Positions 27,802-36,356 of a DNA stretch of 64,000 bases are shown here, piece by piece (within the stretch, counting starts at the first letter, position 1; every line of letters starts with the position of its first letter). The notes under the pieces were generated by a model. That model was not told the DNA's origin. It saw only the letters and a program-made list of their open reading frames with translations, and made no database searches. A program made the position numbers and the translations under genes. The stretch is from Pseudothioclava nitratireducens (GTDB taxonomy: Bacteria > Pseudomonadota > Alphaproteobacteria > Rhodobacterales > Rhodobacteraceae), in the NCBI RefSeq assembly GCF_029210495.1, contig NZ_JARGDK010000005.1:1-64000 (forward strand), written 5' to 3'.

Positions 27802-28671
27802 CTACTCCGCCGCGAGGGGCAGCCGCTCTTGTCCGATCTGTGCGATTCGCGCGATGACCCGTCCGATCCGCGCCTGAAACGCCTCGAAATCGGGGCGCGG
27901 TGCGATTCGGTCCTCATCCATATAAAGCGCGCGGTCGATCTCGACCTGAATCACATGCCGCCCCTGCGTGGGCGCGCCGTAGCGCTGCGCGATATAGGCG
28001 CCCGCAAAGGGGCTGTTGCGCCCGACGCGCAGCCCTTCACTCTCGAAGGCGGCAGCCACCTGATTGACCAGCCCCGCCTCGGCCGAGGCGCCATAGCGAT
28101 CCCCCAGAACCACCTGCGGACGGCGCGCGCCGAAACAGTCCAGCGCCTCGCCCGGCATCGAATGCACGTCGATCAGAATCGCCCGCCCGAATTCCGCCTG
28201 CGCCTGCACCATCAGCCCTTCAAGCGCGTCGTGATACGGCGTCCAGACCCGCGCGATCCGCGCCTCGGCCTCGGCGCGGGTGAGCTTGCCGCGATAGATC
28301 GCCCGGCTTCCCGACACCACCCGCGGGATCACGCCAAGCCCGGCCACGACCCGCGCGCCCCGATGCGCCGCCGGACCCAGATCCTCGATCACGCCTGCAT
28401 CCAGCTCATCCGCGCCGCGATTGAGGTCGATATAGGCCCGCGGATAGCGCGCCACGAGACAAGCCGCCCCGACCTCGAGTGCCCCGGCCAGAAGCCGATC
28501 GACAAACGCATCCTCCGAGGACCGCAGCCGCCGCATATCCAGCACCGAGCGCGCCCGCAGGTCAGCCGGGTAGTCATCGCCCGAATGCGGCGAGGCAAAG
28601 ATCACGGCGGTGCGCAATGGCACCGGCACGCTCAGCCGATAGGGCAATGGATGCAACTGCTTGGCCGTCAT
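27802..28671 (-). CDS. N-formylglutamate amidohydrolase family protein
   Basis: 289 residues of the FGase family: FASPHSGDDYP near the N-terminus, RSSEDAFVD, YPRAYIDLNRG and the metal-associated IDVHSMPG. These Zn-dependent hydrolases release glutamate from N-formylglutamate in histidine breakdown, and several homologues act on other N-formyl or N-acyl amino acids. No hut genes are nearby, so the substrate is open. The stop lies three bases from the dinB stop (convergent). Confidence 0.88.
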   Translation of the reverse strand: MTAKQLHPLPYRLSVPVPLRTAVIFASPHSGDDYPADLRARSVLDMRRLRSSEDAFVDRLLAGALEVGAACLVARYPRAYIDLNRGADELDAGVIEDLGPAAHRGARVVAGLGVIPRVVSGSRAIYRGKLTRAEAEARIARVWTPYHDALEGLMVQAQAEFGRAILIDVHSMPGEALDCFGARRPQVVLGDRYGASAEAGLVNQVAAAFESEGLRVGRNSPFAGAYIAQRYGAPTQGRHVIQVEIDRALYMDEDRIAPRPDFEAFQARIGRVIARIAQIGQERLPLAAE

Positions 28672-28841
28672 TCGTCTCGTCCGAAATGTCGCACAAGCTT
28701 ACACCGAATTTTTCCCGCCAAAAGCCTCTTGAAAGCCGCCCCGACTCCTTTTATAGACCCCCAGACCGACGCGGTTCCGCGCTTTCGGGCCTATCAGTTG
28801 CAGCAGGCAAGGGATAGAATCGGATGGAACCGAACGGGCGT

Positions 28842-28916
28842 GGGCGGTTAGCTCAGCGGTAGAGCACTACGTTGACATCGTAGTGGCCACTGGTTCGATC
28901 CCAGTACCGCCCACCA
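28842..28916 (+). tRNA. tRNA-Val (GAC anticodon)
   Basis: A 75-nt cloverleaf: acceptor GGGCGGT pairs with ACCGCCC, the D-arm is GCTC/GAGC, the anticodon stem CTACG/CGTAG holds loop TTGACAT with anticodon GAC, and the T-arm is ACTGG-TTCGATC-CCAGT. CCA is encoded. No intron or adjacent integration site was seen. Confidence 0.97.
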
Positions 28917-28990
28917 TTCATTCACCGCCCCCGATTTCGCGGGGGCATTGTTTTTCAAGGCGCACGCGCGCCGCGAATAGGAGAAGACCG

Positions 28991-29116
28991 ATGAAGGTCC
29001 GTAACTCGCTCCGCTCGCTCAAGCAGCGTCACCGCGATTGCCAGATCGTGCGCCGTAAAGGCCGCGTCTACGTGATCAACAAGACGCAGAAGCGCTTCAA
29101 GGCCCGCCAAGGCTAA
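28991..29116 (+). CDS. rpmJ: Ribosomal protein L36 (zinc-free type)
   Basis: 41 residues starting [20 protein letters not shown]. It belongs to the L36 family but keeps only one Cys, so it lacks the Cys/Cys/Cys/His zinc site of the classical protein and corresponds to the C-minus, YkgO-like form. It binds 23S rRNA in the large subunit. GGAGAAGACC precedes the start. It stands alone with a strong terminator behind it; a second L36 gene elsewhere is possible but not visible here. Confidence 0.95.
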   Translation: MKVRNSLRSLKQRHRDCQIVRRKGRVYVINKTQKRFKARQG

Positions 29117-29150
29117 TCCCTTGGGGCTTCGACGCTCGAGCCAGTGAATA

Positions 29151-29180
29151 AAAGGCCGCCTGGGTTTCCCGGCGGCCTTT
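29151..29180 (+). terminator. Terminator after rpmJ
   Basis: AAAGGCCGCC(T)GGG / CCCGGCGGCCTTT stem with one bulged T and a TTT loop, followed by TTCTTT. About 35 bp past rpmJ. Confidence 0.85.
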
Positions 29181-29214
29181 TTCTTTGCGCAGATCGCGGG
29201 CGCGCTGCCTTCCG

Positions 29215-29243
29215 CTGCGGCAGATCACGGCAAATTGCCGCAG
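29215..29243. promoter_or_regulatory. Nested palindromes upstream of phaC, candidate operator
   Basis: CTGCGGCA (29215-29222) is exactly mirrored by TGCCGCAG (29236-29243), with centres 21 bp apart. Inside lies a second perfect palindrome CGGCAA-A-TTGCCG (29228-29240). They sit about 90 bp upstream of the phaC start. PhaR regulators of polyhydroxybutyrate genes are known to bind TGC/GCA-type inverted repeats, so an operator for such a repressor is a reasonable guess. Confidence 0.5.
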
Positions 29244-29330
29244 TGCGGCGAAAATTCTGACCTCGGTCAAAGCCCGGTCACAATTTTGAGCCTAAACTCT
29301 TGGGAACGAAATCTTTTCACAGGTGCCGCG

Positions 29331-31136
29331 ATGTCCGCTCAGCCGATTCCCATGCCCAGCAAACCCCGGATGCCAGGTCGCGCGGCCCCGCCCGCCCAAA
29401 CCGATCTGGTCGCCAATCCGCATCCGCACCGCAATATCGATCGCGCGTTGCGGGCCGGGCTTGCGCGCCTGACGGGCGGGCTGTCCCCGCATGCCACGGC
29501 GGCGGCGCTCTCGGATTGGGGGCAGCACCTCGCCCGCGCGCCGGGCCGCCAGATGGAGCTGGCCGAGCGTGCAGGCACCAATATGGCCAAGCTCTGGGCC
29601 TATGGGATGCACACGATGATGACCCCGGATGCGGCCTCCGCCGCGCCCTTCACGCCGCGCCCCTACGATCACCGTTTCACCCATCCCGGATGGGCCAAGC
29701 CGCCCTTCAACCTCTGGCAGCAGGGTTTTCTGGCCACGCTCGACTGGTGGGACGCCGCGACCCATGACCTGCCCGGCATGCAAGAGAAGAACGGCGAGCG
29801 GGTGAATTTCATGGTCCGCCAGATGCTCGACATGGTCTCGCCCTCGAACTTTCCGGCGACCAACCCCGAGATCATCGACCGGATCAAATCCAGCGGCGGC
29901 GAGAATCTCCGCGCGGGTCAGGCCAATCTTCTGGCCGATATCCTCGAGCTGGCCGAACACGCGCCCAAACCCGCACCCGAGGGCTATCAGGTCGGCAAGG
30001 ACATCGCCTGCACCCCCGGCAAGGTCGTCTATCGCAACGACATCTTCGAGCTGATCCAATACAGCCCGCAGACCGAGACCGTGCATCCCGAGCCGGTGCT
30101 GATCGTGCCCGCCTGGATCATGAAATACTACATTCTCGACCTCTCGCCCCAGAACTCGCTCATCAACTGGCTCGTCGGCGAGGGGCACACGGTCTTTACG
30201 ATCTCGTGGTGCAATCCGACCGCCGCGCAGGCCAATCTCGGGCTTGAGGACTACCGCACGCGCGGGGTCATGGCTGCGCTGGACGCGGTCGAGACCATCA
30301 TCCCCGATCAGAAAATCCACGCGGTCGGCTACTGCCTCGGCGGCACCATCCTCTCGATCACCGCCGCCGCCATGGCGCGCGACCGCGACGACCGGCTGGC
30401 CTCGATCACGCTCCTGGCGGCGCAGACCGACTTCACCGAGGCCGGCGAGTTGCTGCTCTTCGTCGATGAAAGCCAGATCGCCTTCCTCACCGACCTGATG
30501 TGGGAGCAGGGCTATCTCGATCAGAAACAGATGGTGGGCGCCTTCCGCGCGATCCGCTCCGAGGATCTGGTCTGGACCCGCGCCGTGCGCCGCTACCTGA
30601 TGGGCCTTGAGGATATGCCGACCGACATGGGCGTCTGGAACGCCGATGCGACGCGCATGCCCGCCCAGATGCACACCGAATACCTGCGCGGCCTGTTCCT
30701 TGAGAACCGCCTCACCGCCGGGCGCTTCGCCATCGACGGACGGGTGATCGCCCTCAAGGATATCAAAGTGCCGCTCTTTATCGTCAGCACCGAGAGCGAC
30801 CATATCGCGCCGTGGAAATCGGTCTACAAGACCAAGCTCTTCACTGATGGCGACCTGCATTTCGTGCTGACCAAGGGCGGCCATAACGGCGGCATCGTCT
30901 CGGAGCCCGGCCACGGCCACCGCCACTACCGGATCGGCCACCGCCCGGCGGGCGCGCTCTATATGGACCCCGACCACTGGCTCGCCGAGCACCCCAAGAA
31001 AGAGGGCTCCTGGTGGCCCGAATGGGGCGACTGGCTCTCCCGCCACTCCGGCGCGCCGACTGCCCCGCCCAAAACCGGCTCGGACACGCTCCCCGTGCTC
31101 GGCCCAGCCCCCGGCACCTATGTGATGCAGGCCTGA
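29331..31136 (+). CDS. phaC: Class I poly(3-hydroxyalkanoate) synthase PhaC
   Basis: 601 residues, alpha/beta-hydrolase fold. The catalytic Cys (about Cys335) is in the lipase-like box GYCLGG; the catalytic Asp and His are in STESDHIAPW and KGGHNGGIV. The N-terminal domain (PFNLWQQGFLATLDWW) and length fit class I synthases. It polymerises 3-hydroxyacyl-CoA to storage polyester at the granule surface. The start MSAQPIPMP was chosen because AGGTGCCGCG precedes it and upstream residues are untypical. phaZ, phaP and phaR are not next to it. Confidence 0.95.
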   Translation: MSAQPIPMPSKPRMPGRAAPPAQTDLVANPHPHRNIDRALRAGLARLTGGLSPHATAAALSDWGQHLARAPGRQMELAERAGTNMAKLWAYGMHTMMTPDAASAAPFTPRPYDHRFTHPGWAKPPFNLWQQGFLATLDWWDAATHDLPGMQEKNGERVNFMVRQMLDMVSPSNFPATNPEIIDRIKSSGGENLRAGQANLLADILELAEHAPKPAPEGYQVGKDIACTPGKVVYRNDIFELIQYSPQTETVHPEPVLIVPAWIMKYYILDLSPQNSLINWLVGEGHTVFTISWCNPTAAQANLGLEDYRTRGVMAALDAVETIIPDQKIHAVGYCLGGTILSITAAAMARDRDDRLASITLLAAQTDFTEAGELLLFVDESQIAFLTDLMWEQGYLDQKQMVGAFRAIRSEDLVWTRAVRRYLMGLEDMPTDMGVWNADATRMPAQMHTEYLRGLFLENRLTAGRFAIDGRVIALKDIKVPLFIVSTESDHIAPWKSVYKTKLFTDGDLHFVLTKGGHNGGIVSEPGHGHRHYRIGHRPAGALYMDPDHWLAEHPKKEGSWWPEWGDWLSRHSGAPTAPPKTGSDTLPVLGPAPGTYVMQA

Positions 31137-31143
31137 AACGAAA

Positions 31144-31198
31144 ACGGGGGCTCTGCCCCCCGCCCGGTCCGGGCGGCCCCCGGAGTATGTGAAGTTTG
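31144..31198 (+). repeat. Dispersed intergenic hairpin element, copy 3
   Basis: ACGGGGGCTCTGCCCCC hairpin, then a second hairpin CCGCCC-GGTCC-GGGCGG, then CCCCCGGAGTATGTGAAGTTTGATG. Forward orientation. It starts eight bases after the phaC stop and is followed by an inverted copy of the same family. Confidence 0.65.
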
Positions 31199-31206
31199 AT
31201 GCAGGC

Positions 31207-31272
31207 CCTTTCACGCTGCCGGAAATATCCCGGGGTGAATGGGCCAAAGGCCAAGAGGGGCAGCGCCCCTCC
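31207..31272 (-). repeat. Dispersed intergenic hairpin element, copy 4 (inverted relative to copy 3)
   Basis: CTTTCACGCTGCCGGAAATATCCCGGGGTGAATG, a GGCCAAAGGCC hairpin, then AGGGGCAGCGCCCCT. Nearly identical over about 60 bp to the element at 43340. With copy 3 it fills the gap between convergent phaC and the CoA ligase gene, and probably ends both transcripts. Confidence 0.75.
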
Positions 31273-31275
31273 CGC

Positions 31276-32496
31276 TCAGTCGTATTTACGCCGATCCTCG
31301 ATCACCAGACCGTCATTCGGCAAAGCCCCCGGCGCGACCAGTTCGATCTTGCCCTTGAGCTTCAGCGCCTCGACGACACCAGAGGCGAAACGGTCCGCCT
31401 CGGTCGCCTCGGTCTCGACCTGAATCGTCATCGCATCCATCTCACCCTCGCGCGTGGCGATGACGCGCGCCTTGGCGACCTCCGGATGAGCCGCGACAAA
31501 AGCCGCAACCTGCTCGGGGCGCACGAACATGCCCTTGATCTTGGTGGTCTGATCGGCGCGCCCCATCCAGCCCTTGATCCGCGCATTGGTGCGGCCACAG
31601 GGCGACACGCCCGGCATCATCGCGGACAGATCCCCGGTCGCGAAGCGCACCAGCGGGTAGTCGGGGTTGAGCGAGGTCACGACAACCTCACCCACCTCGC
31701 CCACGGCCACCGGATCGCCGGTGCCGGGACGCACGATTTCCACGATCACACCCTCGTCGAGGATCATCCCCTCCATCGCCGGGCTCTCATAGGCGATATT
31801 GCCCAGATCGGCGGTGGCGTAGCATTGCAGGCATTGGATGCCGCGATCGGCATATTCCGCGCGCAGGCTCGGGAAGAGCGCGCCGCCCCCCACTGCCGCG
31901 CGGGTGATGCGCAGCCGCTCGCCCATCTCCTCGGCCTTGTCGAGAATCACCTTCAGGTAATCCGGCGTGCCCGAATAGGCGGTCGTGCCGATATCCACTG
32001 CGGCCCGCACCTGAAGCTCGGTCTGACCGGTCCCGGCGGGCAGCACGGCGGCACCCACCGCACGCGCGCCGCTCTCGAAGATCATCCCGGCGGGCGTCAG
32101 GTGATAGCCAAAGCAGTTCTGCACGATATCGCCCGCACCCACGCCACAGGCATGCAGGAACCGCCCCATCCGCCACCAGTCATGGCTCACATCGCCGGGC
32201 TCGTAGATCGGGCCGGGCGACTGGAAGATATGGGCAAACGCATGGGCGGGTTTCGTGGTCAGCCCGCCAAAAGGCGAAGCCCCCTTCTGCGCGGCCCCCA
32301 GATCGGATTTGCGCAGCACCGGCAGTGTCGCCAGCGCCTCGCGCGAGGTCACAGACCCGGCCTCGACCGCGCCGAGATGCGCCGCCAGTCCCGGCGCCCC
32401 AAGCGCCCGCTCGATCACCTGCGGCAGATCACGCGCCAAAGCGGCCGCGCGTTCATCCGCGGAACGGGTCTCGAGTTCGTCGAAATACTGGCCCAT
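31276..32496 (-). CDS. Phenylacetate-CoA ligase-like adenylating enzyme
   Basis: 406 residues, the length and pattern of PaaK-type aryl-CoA ligases: Tyr/Ser/Gly-rich TTAYSGTPDYL near residue 170, QCYATADLG, FATGDLSAMM and the C-terminal hinge GRADQTTKIKGMFVRPEQV. It should activate a carboxylic acid, often aromatic, to its CoA thioester through an acyl-AMP. It is the last gene of the ABC-transporter operon, 88 bp after livF. The acid it acts on is unknown; no paa ring-oxidation genes are present. Confidence 0.85.
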   Translation of the reverse strand: MGQYFDELETRSADERAAALARDLPQVIERALGAPGLAAHLGAVEAGSVTSREALATLPVLRKSDLGAAQKGASPFGGLTTKPAHAFAHIFQSPGPIYEPGDVSHDWWRMGRFLHACGVGAGDIVQNCFGYHLTPAGMIFESGARAVGAAVLPAGTGQTELQVRAAVDIGTTAYSGTPDYLKVILDKAEEMGERLRITRAAVGGGALFPSLRAEYADRGIQCLQCYATADLGNIAYESPAMEGMILDEGVIVEIVRPGTGDPVAVGEVGEVVVTSLNPDYPLVRFATGDLSAMMPGVSPCGRTNARIKGWMGRADQTTKIKGMFVRPEQVAAFVAAHPEVAKARVIATREGEMDAMTIQVETEATEADRFASGVVEALKLKGKIELVAPGALPNDGLVIEDRRKYD

Positions 32497-32584
32497 GGTT
32501 CAGCCCTCTCACTCCTGCGGCACAGCGGCCCCGCGCTGCGCCGCAGCACGCTGCGCAGCAATCTTTTAAAAACAATACGTTACC

Positions 32585-33421
32585 TTATGCCAGCCAACGC
32601 TTGCGGCGGCGGTAGCTGCGCACATCGCGGAAGCTCTTGCGGCCTTCGTCCGACATGCCCAGATAGAATTCCTTCACGTCCGGGTTCTCGCGCAGCGCCT
32701 TGGCGGGGCCGTCCATCACGACGCGACCCGATTCCAGAATGTAGCCGTAATGCGCGTAGCGCAGCGCCACGTTGGTGTTCTGCTCGGCCAGAAGGAAGGT
32801 CACGCCCTCGCCCTCGTTCACCGCTTTCACGATTTCGAAGATCTGCTCCACAAGCTGCGGCGCGAGACCCATCGACGGTTCGTCGAGCAGGATCGTCTCG
32901 GGGCGCGACATCAGCGCACGGCCCATCGCGACCATCTGCTGTTCGCCGCCCGAGGTATAGCCCGCCTGCGATTTGCGGCGTTCCTTGAGGCGCGGGAAGT
33001 AGTTGTAAACCATCTCGAGGTCACGCGCGATTTCGGCGCGGCCATCCGTGCGGGTATAGGCGCCCGTCAGCAGGTTTTCCTCGACGGTGAGGTGTTCGAA
33101 ACAATGCCGCCCTTCCATCACCTGAATGACGCCCTTGCGCACCAGATCGGCCGGCGACATGTCCTGCACGCGCTCGCCGCGATAGATGATCGAGCCCTTG
33201 GTGACTTCGCCGCGCTCGGATTTGAGCAGGTTCGAAATGGCCTTGAGCGTGGTCGTCTTGCCGGCGCCGTTGCCGCCCAGAAGCGCGGTGATCCCGCCTT
33301 TCGGAACGGTGAGGCTCACGCCTTTGAGCACGAGGATCACGTGGTTGTAGATCACCTCGATATTGTTGACCTCAAGCAGGGTTTCGGTCTTGGCCTCGGC
33401 GGCGGTGGTGGCGTCAAGCAT
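32585..33421 (-). CDS. livF: LivF-type ABC transporter ATPase
   Basis: 278 residues: Walker A GGNGAGKTT, signature YTSGGEQQMVAMGRAL, Walker B ETILLDEPSMGLAP and the H-region AEQN typical of the LivF subgroup. It is longer than E. coli LivF by a basic C-terminal tail (KSFRDVRSYRRRKRWLA). With LivG it energises a branched-chain-type importer. It lies 59 bp downstream of the substrate-binding protein gene. Confidence 0.92.
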   Translation of the reverse strand: MLDATTAAEAKTETLLEVNNIEVIYNHVILVLKGVSLTVPKGGITALLGGNGAGKTTTLKAISNLLKSERGEVTKGSIIYRGERVQDMSPADLVRKGVIQVMEGRHCFEHLTVEENLLTGAYTRTDGRAEIARDLEMVYNYFPRLKERRKSQAGYTSGGEQQMVAMGRALMSRPETILLDEPSMGLAPQLVEQIFEIVKAVNEGEGVTFLLAEQNTNVALRYAHYGYILESGRVVMDGPAKALRENPDVKEFYLGMSDEGRKSFRDVRSYRRRKRWLA

Positions 33422-33480
33422 GGGGCACCTCTTGGTTGGGGTGTCCCGGCCCGGACGGATGCCCGGGCCGGAGATCGGTC

Positions 33481-34770
33481 TTAGTTGCAGCGCTCTGCGA
33501 TGTTGTTTTCAGCTGCGAAGGCGGCGGAGTCTTCGGCCACCAGCATGTCGATCAGTTCAGCATCCGACTGGATCCAGTCCGAAGCCGCATCCCACTGACC
33601 CGAGGCCGCGTTCCACTGGAACATCTTGGCCGAGCCCGGACCGCCGTGGTCCGCACAGGTTGCGGTGATCGGCTGCGCGAAGCCCGGCAGGCCGAGTTCG
33701 GTCAGACGTGCTTCGGTCAGATCGAGCTGCTCGAACCCGTCACGCACCTGCGCCGGGGTCACAGCCGAGGTGCCGTGAACTTCCTGCGCCTTGCGGATCG
33801 CTTCCGAGATGATCATCGCCGCGTAGACACCGCGCGAGTAGAGCATGGTGCCGACCTGATCGCCCGCGCCTGCGCCTTTGCCGGCGTCATGCACGTATTG
33901 CTTGAGGTCCGCGTAGACCGGGAAGTCCATGCCGGTCGAGTGGAACGAAATGGTGGTGTAGCCATTCGCGCCGTCGCCCGCCGGTTTCACGTCGTTCTCC
34001 GAGCCCGACCACCAGATACCGACGAAGTTTTCCATCGGATATTTGATGTTCACGGCTTCCTGAATGGCGACCTGGTTCATGACGCCCCAGCCATACATGA
34101 TGACGTAGTCCGGCTTGTTGCGGCGGATCTGAAGCCATTGCGACTTCTGTTCCTGACCGGGGTGATCGACCGGCAGCAGTTCCAGCTCGAAGCCGTCTTT
34201 CTTGGCGAGTTCCTCGAGCGTGCGGATCGGCTCCTTGCCATAGGCCGAGTTGTGGTAGACCAGCGCGACTTTCTTGCCCGAGAGCGAGCCGCCGGCTTTC
34301 TCGGTCAGGTATTTCACGATGATCGACGCACCATCCCAGTAGTTCGCCGGGTAGTTGAAGACCCATTCGAACACTTTGCCGTTCGCAGCCGAGGTGCGGC
34401 CATAGCCCGGGGTGTAGAGAACGTGCTGGTCAGCGGTGACCTTCGGGATCAACTGATAGGTGATCCCGGTCGAGAGCGGGTTGTAGGCCAGTGCGCCATC
34501 GCCCTTGGTGGCTTCGTAGCACTCCACACCTTTCTCGGTGTTGTAGGCGGTCTCGCATTCCGGAACGACGACTTTCTCGCCGCCGATGCCGCCGTCACGC
34601 TCGTTGAGCAGGGTGAAATAGTCGTTGAAGCCATCCGCGTAGGGAATGCCGTTCGCGGCATAGGGGCCGGTGCGGTAGCTCAGGTTCGGCACGGTCAGAT
34701 CGGCCATGGCCGGAGCGGCAACAGTCGCGGCAATCGCGGCGGCGGCCAGGGCAGTAAAGGTCTTCTTCAT
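33481..34770 (-). CDS. livK: Periplasmic substrate-binding protein of the branched-chain-type ABC importer
   Basis: 429 residues with a Sec signal peptide (MKKTFTALAAAAIAATVAAPAMA) and a type I periplasmic-binding fold (Peripla_BP_6). It is longer than classical LivK (about 350-370). That fits members that bind aromatic or other larger acids, as its ligase neighbours also suggest. The start at 34770 follows AGGAGAACCAC. GYGR-rich segments (YTPGYGRTSAANG) line the predicted cleft region. The ligand is unknown. Confidence 0.88.
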   Translation of the reverse strand: MKKTFTALAAAAIAATVAAPAMADLTVPNLSYRTGPYAANGIPYADGFNDYFTLLNERDGGIGGEKVVVPECETAYNTEKGVECYEATKGDGALAYNPLSTGITYQLIPKVTADQHVLYTPGYGRTSAANGKVFEWVFNYPANYWDGASIIVKYLTEKAGGSLSGKKVALVYHNSAYGKEPIRTLEELAKKDGFELELLPVDHPGQEQKSQWLQIRRNKPDYVIMYGWGVMNQVAIQEAVNIKYPMENFVGIWWSGSENDVKPAGDGANGYTTISFHSTGMDFPVYADLKQYVHDAGKGAGAGDQVGTMLYSRGVYAAMIISEAIRKAQEVHGTSAVTPAQVRDGFEQLDLTEARLTELGLPGFAQPITATCADHGGPGSAKMFQWNAASGQWDAASDWIQSDAELIDMLVAEDSAAFAAENNIAERCN

Positions 34771-34845
34771 GTGGTTCTCCTCCCAGAAAACTGTTGGATA
34801 TTGCGGCCGGTTCTGCCGGCTCATCGGTCTTGGTCTGGCCCCGCC

Positions 34846-35922
34846 TCAGTGCGGGAAGGGCCAGAGCCGAAGCTTCTCTTTGGCAACGCGCCAGAGCTGC
34901 GCGAGGCCATGGGGTTCCGCGATCAGGAAGATCACGATCAGCGCACCCACGATCATCAGTTCGATATGCGCCGCAAGGTCGGTCGGCCAGCCGAGCATGC
35001 CGACCAGAACGTTCTTGAGGAACACCGGCAGCAGCACGAGGAACGCCGCCCCTGCGAAGGACCCGAAGATCGAGCCCAGACCGCCGATGATGACCATGAA
35101 CAGGATCAGGAACGACTTCTGGATGCCGAAGGACTCGCCCACTTCCGCCGCGCCCAGATAGACCGCGAAGAACAGCGCGCCTGCGATACCGATGAAGAAC
35201 GAGCTCACCGCAAAGGCCGTCATCTTGGTCGTCAGGGGGTTCACCCCGATGATCTCGGCAGCGATATCCATGTCGCGGATCGCCATCCATTTGCGCCCGA
35301 TCGTGCCGCGCGTCAGGTTCCGTGCCAGCACTGCGACGATCGTCAGCATCACCAGACAGAACATGTATTTCGCCGTGGCCGAGGTCTGCGCGCCGGTCAC
35401 GAACACACCGAAGATGGTGCGGTCGGGGGCGTTGATCTGACCCGAGGCCGAGTAGTTGTAGAACCACGGCACCTTGTTGAAGAGCCAGACAAGGAAGAAC
35501 TGCGCCGCCAGTGTCGCCACGGCGAGGTAGAACCCCTTGATCCGAAGGCTCGGCAGACCGAACAGCACGCCGACCAGCGCCGTGATACCGCCTGCCAGCA
35601 GCACGTGGATGAACACCGACACTTCGGGGAAAGCGGTCATCAGCTTGTAGACCGCATAGGCGCCCACAGCCATGAAACCACCGGTGCCGAGGCTCACCTG
35701 CCCGGCATAGCCGACCAGAATATTCAGGCCGATCGCCGCGATCGCATAGATCAGGAACGGCACGGCCACGGCATTCGCCCAGTAGTCGTTGATGAAGAGC
35801 GGGATCACCCCGAAGGCAATCGCCAGCACCGCGTAAAAGCGCAGACGATCGAACTTGATCGGGAACGTCTGGCTGTCCTCACGGTAGGACGTCTTGAAAT
35901 CACCAGCCTCGCGGTAGAACAT
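34846..35922 (-). CDS. livM: LivM-type inner-membrane permease
   Basis: 358 residues with about nine or ten hydrophobic helices. The N-terminal polar region (EAGDFKTSYREDSQTF) is longer than in E. coli LivM. Conserved permease parts are YAGQVSLGTGGFMAVGAYA and the loop GRKWMAIRDMDIAAEIIGVN, which contacts the ATPases. It forms the translocation pore with LivH. It lies 75 bp before the binding-protein gene on the same transcript. Confidence 0.93.
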   Translation of the reverse strand: MFYREAGDFKTSYREDSQTFPIKFDRLRFYAVLAIAFGVIPLFINDYWANAVAVPFLIYAIAAIGLNILVGYAGQVSLGTGGFMAVGAYAVYKLMTAFPEVSVFIHVLLAGGITALVGVLFGLPSLRIKGFYLAVATLAAQFFLVWLFNKVPWFYNYSASGQINAPDRTIFGVFVTGAQTSATAKYMFCLVMLTIVAVLARNLTRGTIGRKWMAIRDMDIAAEIIGVNPLTTKMTAFAVSSFFIGIAGALFFAVYLGAAEVGESFGIQKSFLILFMVIIGGLGSIFGSFAGAAFLVLLPVFLKNVLVGMLGWPTDLAAHIELMIVGALIVIFLIAEPHGLAQLWRVAKEKLRLWPFPH

Positions 35923-35971
35923 CAGATCCCTCCCCCTTGTTCAGTGCGGGGGAAGGTCTGCTTCTCCCCTT

Positions 35972-36151
35972 TCAGCAGCCGCGCCGGATTCGCAGCCAGG
36001 ACCACATCCCGGCCCCGGCGCCCAAGGCTGCCAGCATCATGTTGAGCGTTTGCATTCCCGCCGACTCGGAGGCCGGGGCGGCGAGCGCGATCCAGCCAAA
36101 GGCCAGAGCAGCGCCCCATCCGATCGTGAACACGGTTGCACAGGTTTTCAT
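35972..36151 (-). CDS. Small two-helix membrane protein within the transporter operon
   Basis: 59 residues: two hydrophobic stretches (TVFTIGWGAALAFGWIALAAP and LNMMLAALGAGAGMWSWL) with a basic end (RIRRGC). GGGGAGG lies about ten bases before the ATG; a TTG six bases upstream is possible. It lies between livH and livM, where standard liv operons have no extra gene. It might be an accessory subunit. About 205 bp without another gene separate it from livH. Confidence 0.6.
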   Translation of the reverse strand: MKTCATVFTIGWGAALAFGWIALAAPASESAGMQTLNMMLAALGAGAGMWSWLRIRRGC

Positions 36152-36356
36152 GGCCAAAGGACCTCCCCATCCCTTGCGCGGCCTCGTCGGGCCGCGATTG
36201 CGTCCCTTCTCTCCGGCGCGGGCCTCCCAACCCTTGCGGCGCCAGATCCGCGACAGGATGTCGCAGCGCAGTCAGCCGATCAAGAGAAATGTTAGCGGAG
36301 GACAAGGTCATTTTGGCCTTTTTTTCCTGAGTGTGAATGGGCAGGACAGTCACGCG

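Noticed and set aside
28842-28916. tRNA-Val as an integration site for a mobile element
   Set aside because: No integrase gene, no direct repeat of the tRNA 3' end, and ordinary genes on both sides.
33436-36045. 869-codon plus-strand frame across livF, the binding protein and livM
   Set aside because: Antisense shadow of three well-supported transporter genes; no domain, no ribosome-binding site.
35922-36353. 143-codon minus-strand frame overlapping the small membrane protein near livM
   Set aside because: Its translation is Arg/Gly-rich without structure, while the other frame gives a clean two-helix protein with a ribosome-binding site.
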